Positions 50,201-62,200 of a DNA stretch of 64,000 nt are shown piece after piece (position 1 is the stretch's first letter; the number at the start of each line of letters is the position of its first letter). The notes beneath the pieces are model-generated. The model was given only the letters and a program-made list of their open reading frames with translations, was not told the DNA's origin and did no database searches. The DNA comes from Bathymodiolus brooksi (Eukaryota; Mollusca; Bivalvia; Mytilida; Modiolidae): assembly GCA_963680875.1 (NCBI GenBank), contig OY804580.1, forward strand, positions 99,982,000-100,045,999. The letters are read 5' to 3'. Made by a program: the position numbers and the translations under genes.

Positions 50201-53200
50201 TGGTGTTAAACACCTAACCCTAACACTATATCTAAGAGTGGTGTTAAACACCTAACCCTATATCTAAGAGTGGTGTTAGACGTCTAACCCTAACCCTATA
50301 TCTAAGAGTGGTGTTAAACACCTAACCCTAACCCTATATCTAAGAGTGGCATTTAACACCTATCCCTTACCCTATATCTACGAGTGGTGTTAAACACCTA
50401 ACCCTTACCCTATATCTACGAGTGGTGTTAAACACCAAACCCTTACCCTATATCTAAGAGTGGTGTTAAACACCTAACCCTAACCCTATATCTAAGAGTG
50501 GCATTTAACACCTATCCCTTACCCTATATCTACGAGTGGTGTTAAACACCTAGCCCTTACCCTATATCTACGAGTGGTGTTAAACACCTAACCCTTACCC
50601 TATATCTAAGAATGGTGTTAAACACCTAACCCTAACGCTATATCTAAGAGTGGTGTTAAACACCTAACCCTATATCTAAGAGTGGCGTTAAACACCTAAC
50701 CCTATATCTAAGAGTGGCATTAAACACCTAAGCCTAACCCTATATCTAAGAGTGGTGTTAGACATCTAACCCTATATCTAAGAGTGGCGCTAAACACCTA
50801 ACCCTAACCCTATATCTAAGAGTGGTGTTAAACACCTAACCCTATATATAAGAGTGGTGTTAAACACCTAACCCTAACCCTATATCTAAGAGTGGCATTA
50901 AACACCTAACCCTAACCCTATATCTAAGAGTGGTGTTAAACACCTAACCCTATATCTAAGAGTGGTGTTAAACACCTAACCCTAACCCTATATCTAAGAG
51001 TGGGGTTAAACACCTAACCCTAACCCTATATCTAAGAGTGGTGTTAAACACCTAACCCTAACCCTATATCTAAGAGTGGTGTTAAACACCTAACCCTAAC
51101 CCTATATCTAAGAGTGGCGTTAGACGTCTAACCCTAACCCTATATCTAAGAGTGGTGTTAAACACCTAACCCTAACCCTATATCTAAGAGTGGTGTTAAA
51201 CACCTAACCCTAACCCTATATCTAAGAGTGGTGTTAAACACCTAACCCTAACACTATATCTAAGAGTGGTGTTAAACACCTAACCCTAACGCTATATCTA
51301 AGAGTGGTGTTAAACACCTAACCCTAATGCTATATCTAAGAGTGGTGTTAAACACCTAACCCTATATCTAAGAGTGGCGTTAAACACCTAATCCTATATC
51401 TAAGAGTGGCGTTAAACGCCTAACCCTATATCTAAGAGTGGTGTTAGACGTCTAACCCTATATCTAAGAGTGGCGTTAAACACCTAACCCTAACCCTATA
51501 TCTAAGAGTGGTGTTAAACACCTAACTCTATATCTAAGAGTGGCTTTAAACACCTAACCCTAACCCTATATCTAAGAGTGGCATTAAACACCTAACCCTA
51601 ACCCTATATCTAAGAGTGGTGTTAAACACCTAACCCTATATCTAAGAGTGGTGTTAAACACCTAACCCTAACCCTATATCTAAGAGTGGGGTTAAACACC
51701 TAACCCTAACCCTATATCTAAGAGTGGTGTTAAACACCTAACCCTAACCCTATATCCAAGAGTGGTGTTAAACACCTAACCCTAAACCTATATCTAAGAG
51801 TGGTGTTAGACGTCTAACCCTAACCCTATATCTAAGAGTGGTGTTAAACACCTAACCCTAACCCTATATCTAAGAGTGGTGTTAAACACCTAACCCTAAC
51901 CCTATATCTAAGAGTGGTGTTAAACACCTAACCCTAACACTATATCTAAGAGTGGTGTTAAACACCTAACCCTAACCCTATATCTAAGAGTGGTGTTAAA
52001 CACCTAACCCTAACCCTATATCTAAGAATGGTGTTAAACACCTAACCCTAACCATATATCTAAGAGTGGTGTTAGACGTCTAACCCTAACCCTATATCTA
52101 AGAGTGGCGTTAGACGTCTAACCCTAACCCTATATCTAAGAGTGGGGTTAAACACCTAACCCTAACCCTATATCTAAGAGTGGTGTTAAACACCTAACCC
52201 TAACCCTATATCTAAGAGTGGTGTTAAACACCTAACCCTATATCTAAGAGTGGTGTTAGACGTCTAACCCTAACCCTATATCTAAGAGTGGTGTTAAACA
52301 CCTAACCCTAACCCTATAACTAAGAGTGGCATTTAACACCTATCCCTTACCCTATATCTATGAGTGGTGTTAAACACCTAACCCTTACCCTATATCTACG
52401 AGTGGTGTTAAACACCTAACCCTTACCCTATATCTAAGAGTGGTGTTAAACACCTAACCCTAACCCTATATCTAAGAGTGGCATTTAACACCTATCCCTT
52501 ACCCTATATCTACGAGTGGTGTTAAACACCTAACCCTTAACCTATATCTACGAGTGGTGTTAAACACCTAACCCTTACCCTATATCTAAGAGTGGTGTTA
52601 AACACCTAACCCTAATGCTATATCTAAGAGTGGTGTTAAACAACTAACCCTATATCTAAGAGTGGCGTTAAACACCTAACCCTATATCTAAGAGTGGCGT
52701 TAAACACCTAAGCCTAACCCTATATCTAAGAGTGGTGTTAGACGTCTAACCCTAACCCTATATCTAAGAGTGGTGTTAAACACCTAACCCTAACCCTATA
52801 TCTAAGAGTAGTGTTAGACGTCTAACCCTAACCCTATATCTAAGAGTGGTGTTAAACACCTAACCCTAACCCTATATCTAAGAGTGGCATTTAACACCTA
52901 TCCCTTACCCTATATCTACGAGTGGTGTTAAACACCTAACCATTACCCTATATCTACGAGTGGTGTTAAACACCTAACCCTTACCCTATATCTAAGAGTG
53001 GTGTTAAACACCTAACCCTAACCCTATATCTAAGAGCGGTGTTAAACACCTAACCCTATATCTAAGAGTGGTGTTAGACGTCTAACCCTATATCTAAGAG
53101 TGGCGTTAAACACCTAAGCCTAACCCTATATCTAAGAGTGGTGTTAGACATCTAACCCTATATCTAAGAGTGGCGCTAAACACCTAACCCTAACCCTATA

Positions 53201-56200
53201 TCTAAGAGTGGTGTTAAACACCTAACCCTATATCTAAGAGTGGTGTTAAACACCTAACCCTAACCCTATATCTAAGAGTGGCATTAAACACCTAACCCTA
53301 ACCCTATATCTAAGAGTGGTGTTAAACACCTAACCCTATATCTAAGAGTGGTGTTAAACACCTAACCCTAACCCTATATCTAAGAGTGGGGTTAAACACC
53401 TAACCCTAACCCTATATCTAAGAGTGGTGTTAAACACCTAACCCTAACCATATATCTAAGAGTGGCATTAAACACCTAACCCTAACCCTATATCTAAGAG
53501 TGGTGTTAAACACCTAACCCTAACCCTATTTCTAAGAGTGGGGTTAGACGTCTAACCCTAACCCTATATCTAAGAGTGGTGTTAAACACCTAACCCTAAC
53601 GCTATATCTAAGAGTGGTGTTAAACACCTAACCCTATATCTAAGAGTGGCATTAAACACCTAACCCTAACCCTATATCTAAGAGTGGCGTTAAACACCTA
53701 AGCCTAACCCTATATCTAAGAGTGGTGTTAGACATCTAACCCTATATCTAAGGGTGGCGTTAAACACCTAACCCTAACCCTATATCTAAGAGTGGTGTTA
53801 AACACCTACCCCTATATCTAAGAGTGGTATTAGACGTCTAACCCTATATCTAAGAGTGGCGTTAAACACCTAACCCTAACCCTATATCTAAGAGTGGTGT
53901 TAAACACCTAACCCTATATCTAAGAGTGGTGTTAAACACCTAACCCTAACCCTATATCTAAGAGTGGCGTTAAACACCTAACCCTAACCCTATATCTAAG
54001 AGTGGTGTTAAACACCTAACCCTATATCTAAGAGTGGTGTTAAACACCTAACCCTAACCCTATATCTAAGAGTGGTGTTAAACACCTAACCCTAACCCTA
54101 TATCTAAGAGTGGTGTTAAACACCTAACCCTAACCCTATATCTAAGAGTGGTGTTAAACACCTAACCCTAACCCTATATCTAAGAGTGGCATTAAACACC
54201 TAACCCTAACCCTATATCTAAGAGTGGTGTTAAACACCTAACCCTAATGCTATATCTAAGAGTGGTGTTAAACACCTAACCCTAATGCTATATCTAATAG
54301 TGGTGTTAAACACCTAACCCTATATCTAAGAGTGGCGTTAAACACCTAAGCCTAACCCTATATCTAAGAGTGGCGTTAGACGTCTAACCCTAACCCTATA
54401 TCTAAGAGTGGTGTTAAACACCTAACCCTAACCCTATATCTAAGACTGGTGTTAAACACCTAACCCTAACCCTATATCTAAGAGTGGTGTTAAACACCTA
54501 ACCCTAACCCTATATCTAAGAGTGGTGTTAAACACCTAACCCTAACCATATATCTAAGAGTGGCATTAAACACCTAACCCTAACCCTATATCTAAGAGTG
54601 GTGTTAAACACCTAACCCTAACCCTATTTCTAAGAGTGGGGTTAGACGTCTAACCCTAACCCTATATCTAAGAGTGGTGTTAAACACCTAACCCTAACGC
54701 TATATCTAAGAGTGGTGTTAAACACCTAACCCTATATCTAAGAGTGGCATTAAACACCTAACCCTAACCCTATATCTAAGAGTGGCGTTAAACACCTAAG
54801 CCTAACCCTATATCTAAGAGTGGTGTTAGACATCTAACCCTATATCTAAGGGTGGCGTTAAACACCTAACCCTAACCCTATATCTAAGAGTGGTGTTAAA
54901 CACCTACCCCTATATCTAAGAGTGGTGTTAGACGTCTAACCCTATATCTAAGAGTGGCGTTAAACACCTAACCCTAACCCTATATCTAAGAGTGGTGTTA
55001 AACACCTAACCCTATATCTAAGAGTGGTGTTAAACACCTAACCCTAACCCTATATCTAAGAGTGGCGTTAAACACCTAACCCTAACCCTATATATAAGAG
55101 TGGTGTTAAACACCTAACCCTATATCTAAGAGTGGTGTTAAACACCTAACCCTAACCCTATATCTAAGAGTGGTGTTAAACACCTAACCCTAACCCTATA
55201 TCTAAGAGTGGTGTTAAACACCTAACCCTAACCCTATATCTAAGAGTGGTGTTAAACACCTAACCCTAACCCTATATCTAAGAGTGGCATTAAACACCTA
55301 ACCCTAACCCTATATCTAAGAGTGGTGTTAAACACCTAACCCTAATGCTATATCTAAGAGTGGTGTTAAACACCTAACCCTATATCTAAGAGTGGCGTTA
55401 AACACCTAAGCCTAACCCTATATCTAAGAGTGGTGTTAGACATCTAACCCTAACCCTATATCTAAGAGTGGTGTTAAACACCTAACCCTATATCTAAGAG
55501 TGGTGTTAGACGTCTAACCCTATATCTAAGAGTGGCGTTAAACACCTAACCCTAACCCTATATCTAAGAGTGGTGTTAAACACCTAACCCTATATCTAAG
55601 AGTGGCATTAAACACCTAACCCTAACCCTATATCTAAGAGTGGTGTTAAACACCTAACCCTATATCTAAGAGTGGTGTTAAACACCTAAACCTAACCCTA
55701 TATCTAAGAGTGGGGTTAAACACCTAACCCTAACCCTATATCTAAGAGTGGTGTTAAACACCTAACCCTAACCCTATATCTAAGAGTGGCGTTAGACGTC
55801 TAACCCTAACCCTATATCTAAGAGTGGTGTTAAACACCTAACCCTAACCCTATATCTAAGAGTGGTGTTAAACACCTAACCCTAACCCTATATCTAAGAG
55901 TGGTGTTAAACACCTAACCCTAACACTATATCTAAGAGTGGTGTTAAACACCTAACCCTAACCCTATATCTAAGAGTGGTGTTAAACACCTAACCCTAAC
56001 CCTATATCTAAGAATGGTGTTAAACACCTAACCCTAACCCTATATCTAAGAGTGGGGTTAAACACCTAACCCTAACCCTATATCTAAGAGTGGTATTAGA
56101 CGTCTAACCCTAACCCTATATTTAAGAGTGGTGTTAAACACCTAACCCTAACACTATATCTAAGAGTGGTGTTAAACACCTAACCCTATATCTAAGAGTG

Positions 56201-59200
56201 GTGTTAGACGTCTAACCCTAACCCTATATCTAAGAGTGGTGTTAAACACCTAACCCTAACCCTATATCTAAGAGTGGCATTTAACACCTATCCCTTACCC
56301 TATATCTACGAGTGGTGTTAAACACCTAACCCTTACCCTATATCTACGAGTGGTGTTAAACACCTAACCCTTACCCTATATCTAAGAGTGGTGTTAAACA
56401 CCTAACCCTAACCCTATATCTAAGAGTGGCATTTAACACCTATCCCTTACCCTATATCTACGAGTGGTGTTAAACACCTAGCCCTTACCCTATATCTAAG
56501 AGTGGCGTTAGACGTCTAACCCTAACCCTATATCTAAGAGTGGTGTTAAACACCTAACCCTAACCCTATATCTAAGAGTAGTGTTAAACACCTAACCCTA
56601 ACCCTATATCTAAGAGTGGTGTTAAACACCTAACCCTAACACTATATCTAAGAGTGGTGTTAAACACCTAACCCTAACCCTATATCTAAGAGTGGTGTTA
56701 AACACCTAACCCTAACCCTATATCTAAGAGTGGTGTTAAACACCTAACCCTAACCCTATATCTAAGAGTGGTGTTAAACACCTAACCCTAACCCTATATC
56801 TAAGAGTGGCATTAAACACCTAACCCTAACCCTATATCTAAGAGTGGTGTTAAACACCTAACCCTAATGCTATATCTAAGAGTGGTGTTAAACACCTAAC
56901 CCTATATCTAAGAGTGGCGTTAAACACCTAAGCCTAACCCTATATCTAAGAGTGGTGTTAGACATCTAACCCTAACCCTATATCTAAGAGTGGCGTTAAA
57001 CACCTAACCCTAACCCTATATCTAAGAGTGGTGTTAAACACCTAACCCTATATCTAAGAGTGGTGTTAGACGTCTAACCCTATATCTAAGAGTGGCGTTA
57101 AACACCTAACCCTAACCCTATATCTAAGAGTGGTGTTAAACACCTAACCCTATATCTAAGAGTGGCATTAAACACCTAACCCTAACCCTATATCTAAGAG
57201 TGGTGTTAAACACCTAACCCTATATCTAAGAGTGGTGTTAAACACCTAAACCTAACCCTATATCTAAGAGTGGGGTTAAACACCTAACCCTAACCCTATA
57301 TCTAAGAGTGGTGTTAAACACCTAACCCTAACCCTATATCTAAGAGTGGCGTTAGACGTCTAACCCTAACCCTATATCTAAGAGTGGTGTTAAACACCTA
57401 ACCCTAACCCTATATCTAAGAGTGGTGTTAAACACCTAACCCTAACCCTATATCTAAGAGTGGTGTTAAACACCTAACCCTAACACTATATCTAAGAGTG
57501 GTGTTAAACACCTAACCCTAACCCTATATCTAAGAGTGGTGTTAAACACCTAACCCTAACCCTATATCTAAGAATGGTGTTAAACACCTAACCCTAACCC
57601 TATATCTAAGAGTGGGGTTAAACACCTAACCCTAACCCTATATCTAAGAGTGGTATTAGACGTCTAACCCTAACCCTATATTTAAGAGTGGTGTTAAACA
57701 CCTAACCCTAACACTATATCTAAGAGTGGTGTTAAACACCTAACCCTATATCTAAGAGTGGTGTTAGACGTCTAACCCTAACCCTATATCTAAGAGTGGT
57801 GTTAAACACCTAACCCTAACCCTATATCTAAGAGTGGCATTTAACACCTATCCCTTACCCTATATCTACGAGTGGTGTTAAACACCTAACCCTTACCCTA
57901 TATCTACGAGTGGTGTTAAACACCAAACCCTTACCCTATATCTAAGAGTGGTGTTAAACACCTAACCCTAACCCTATATCTAAGAGTGGCATTTAACACC
58001 TATCCCTTACCCTATATCTACGAGTGGTGTTAAAAACCTAGCCCTTACCCTATATCTACGAGTGGTGTTAAACACCTAACCCTTACCCTATATCTAAGAA
58101 TGGTGTTAAACACCTAACCCTAACGCTATATCTAAGAGTGGTGTTAAACACCTAACCCTATATCTAAGAGTGGCGTTAAACACCTAACCCTATATCTAAG
58201 AGTGGCATTAAACACCTAAGCCTAACCCTATATCTAAGAGTGGTGTTAGACATCTAACCCTATATCTAAGAGTGGCGCTAAACACCTAACCCTAACCCTA
58301 TATCTAAGAGTGGTGTTAAACACCTAACCCTATATATAAGAGTGGTGTTAAACACCTAACCCTAACCCTATATCTAAGAGTGGCATTAAACACCTAACCC
58401 TAACCCTATATCTAAGAGTGGTGTTAAACACCTAACCCTATATCTAAGAGTGGTGTTAAACACCTAACCCTAACCCTATATCTAAGAGTGGGGTTAAACA
58501 CCTAACCCTAACCCTATATCTAAGAGTGGTGTTAAACACCTAACCCTAACCCTATATCTAAGAGTGGTGTTAAACACCTAACCCTAACCCTATATCTAAG
58601 AGTGGCGTTAGACGTCTAACCCTAACCCTATATCTAAGAGTGGTGTTAAACACCTAACCCTAACCCTATATCTAAGAGTGGTGTTAAACACCTAACCCTA
58701 ACCCTATATCTAAGAGTGGTGTTAAACACCTAACCCTAACACTATATCTAAGAGTGGTGTTAAACACCTAACCCTAACGCTATATCTAAGAGTGGTGTTA
58801 AACACCTAACCCTAATGCTATATCTAAGAGTGGTGTTAAACACCTAACCCTATATCTAAGAGTGGCGTTAAACACCTAACCCTATATCTAAGAGTGGCGT
58901 TAAACGCCTAACCCTATATCTAAGAGTGGTGTTAGACGTCTAACCCTATATCTAAGAGTGGCGTTAAACACCTAACCCTAACCCTATATCTAAGAGTGGT
59001 GTTAAACACCTAACTCTATATCTAAGAGTGGCTTTAAACACCTAACCCTAACCCTATATCTAAGAGTGGCATTAAACACCTAACCCTAACCCTATATCTA
59101 AGAGTGGTGTTAAACACCTAACCCTATATCTAAGAGTGGTGTTAAACACCTAACCCTAACCCTATATCTAAGAGTGGGGTTAAACACCTAACCCTAACCC

Positions 59201-62200
59201 TATATCTAAGAGTGGTGTTAAACACCTAACCCTAAACCTATATCTAAGAGTGGTGTTAGACGTCTAACCCTAACCCTATATCTAAGAGTGGTGTTAAACA
59301 CCTAACCCTAACCCTATATCTAAGAGTGGTGTTAAACACCTAACCCTAACCCTATATCTAAGAGTGGTGTTAAACACCTAACCCTAACACTATATCTAAG
59401 AGTGGTGTTAAACACCTAACCCTAACCCTATATCTAAGAGTGGTGTTAAACACCTAACCCTAACCCTATATCTAAGAATGGTGTTAAACACCTAACCCTA
59501 ACCATATATCTAAGAGTGGTGTTAGACGTCTAACCCTAACCCTATATCTAAGAGTGGCGTTAGACGTCTAACCCTAACCCTATATCTAAGAGTGGGGTTA
59601 AACACCTAACCCTAACCCTATATCTAAGAGTGGTGTTAAACACCTAACCCTAACCCTATATCTAAGAGTGGTGTTAAACACCTAACCCTATATCTAAGAG
59701 TGGTGTTAGACGTCTAACCCTAACCCTATATCTAAGAGTGGTGTTAAACACCTAACCCTAACCCTATAACTAAGAGTGGCATTTAACACCTATCCCTTAC
59801 CCTATATCTATGAGTGGTGTTAAACACCTAACCCTTACCCTATATCTACGAGTGGTGTTAAACACCTAACCCTTACCCTATATTTAAGAGTGGTGTTAAA
59901 CACCTAACCCTAACCCTATATCTAAGAGTGGCATTTAACACCTATCCCTTACCCTATATCTACGAGTGGTGTTAAACACCTAACCCTTAACCTATATCTA
60001 CGAGTGGTGTTAAACACCTAACCCTTACCCTATATCTAAGAGTGGTGTTAAACACCTAACCCTAATGCTATATCTAAGAGTGGTGTTAAACAACTAACCC
60101 TATATCTAAGAGTGGCGTTAAACACCTAACCCTATATCTAAGAGTGGCGTTAAACACCTAAGCCTAACCCTATATCTAAGAGTGGTGTTAGACGTCTAAC
60201 CCTAACCCTATATCTAAGAGTGGTGTTAAACACCTAACCCTAACCCTATATCTAAGAGTAGTGTTAGACGTCTAACCCTAACCCTATATCTAAGAGTGGT
60301 GTTAAACACCTAACCCTAACCCTATATCTAAGAGTGGCATTTAACACCTATCCCTTACCCTATATCTACGAGTGGTGTTAAACACCTAACCCTTACCCTA
60401 TATCTACGAGTGGTGTTAAACACCTAACCCTTACCCTATATCTAAGAGTGGTGTTAAACACCTAACCCTAACCCTATATCTAAGAGCGGTGTTAAACACC
60501 TAACCCTATATCTAAGAGTGGTGTTAGACGTCTAACCCTATATCTAAGAGTGGCGTTAAACACCTAAGCCTAACCCTATATCTAAGAGTGGTGTTAGACA
60601 TCTAACCCTATATCTAAGAGTGGCGCTAAACACCTAACCCTAACCCTATATCTAAGAGTGGTGTTAAACACCTAACCCTATATCTAAGAGTGGTGTTAAA
60701 CACCTAACCCTAACCCTATATCTAAGAGTGGCATTAAACACCTAACCCTAACCCTATATCTAAGAGTGGTGTTAAACACCTAACCCTATATCTAAGAGTG
60801 GTGTTAAACACCTAACCCTAACCCTATATCTAAGAGTGGGGTTAAACACCTAACCCTAACCCTATATCTAAGAGTGGTGTTAAACACCTAACCCTAACCC
60901 TATATCTAAGAGTGGTGTTAAACACCTAACCCTAACCCTATATCTAAGAGTGGCGTTAGACGTCTAACCCTAACCCTATATCTAAGAGTGGTGTTAAACA
61001 CCTAACCCTAACCCTATATCTAAGAGTGGTGTTAAACACCTAACCCTAACCCTATATCTAAGAGTGGTGTTAAACACCTAACTCTAACACTATATCTAAG
61101 AGTGGTGTTAAACACCTAACCCTAACGCTATATCTAAGAGTGGTGTTAAACACCTAACCCTAATGCTATATCTAAGAGTGGTGTTAAACACCTAACCCTA
61201 TATCTAAGAGTGGCGTTAAACACCTAACCCTATATCTAAGAGTGGCGTTAAACACCTAAGCCTAACCCTATATCTAAGAGTGGCGTTAGACGTCTAACCC
61301 TAACCCTATATCTAAGAGTGGTGTTAAACACCTAACCCTAACCCTATATCTAAGAGTGGTGTTAAACACCTAACCCTAACCCTATATCTAAGAGTGGTGT
61401 TAAACACCTAACCCTAACACTATATCTAAGAATGGTGTTAAACACCTAACCCTAACCCTATATCTAAGAGTGGTGTTAAACACCTAACCCTAACCCTATA
61501 TCTAAGAATGGTGTTAAACACCTAACCCTAACCATATATCTAAGAGTGGTGTTAGACGTCTAACCCTAACCCTATATCTAAGAGTGGCGTTAGACGTCTA
61601 ACCCTAACCCTATATCTAAGAGTGGGGTTAAACACCTAACCCTAACCCTATATCTAAGAGTGGTGTTAAACACATAACCCTAACCCTATATCTAAGAGTG
61701 GTGTTAAACACCTAACCCTAACCCTATATCTAAGAGTGGTGTTAAACACCTAACCCTATATCTAAGATTGGTGTTAGACGTCTAACCCTAACCCTATATC
61801 TAAGAGTGGTGTTAAACACCTAACCCTAACCCTATATCTAAGAGTGGCATTTAACACCTATCCCTTACCCTATATCTATGAGTGGTGTTAAACACCTAAC
61901 CCTTACCCTATATCTACGAGTGGTGTTAAACACCTAACCCTTACCCTATATCTAAGAGTGGTGTTAAACACCTAACCCTAACCCTATATCTAAGAGTGGC
62001 ATTTAACACCTATCCCTTACCCTATATCTACGAGTGGTGTTAAACACCTAACCCTTAACCTATATCTACGAGTGGTGTTAAACACCTAACCCTTACCCTA
62101 TATCTAAGAGTGGTGTTAAACACCTAACCCTAATGCTATATCTAAGAGTGGTGTTAAACAACTAACCCTATATCTAAGAGTGGCGTTAAACACCTAACCC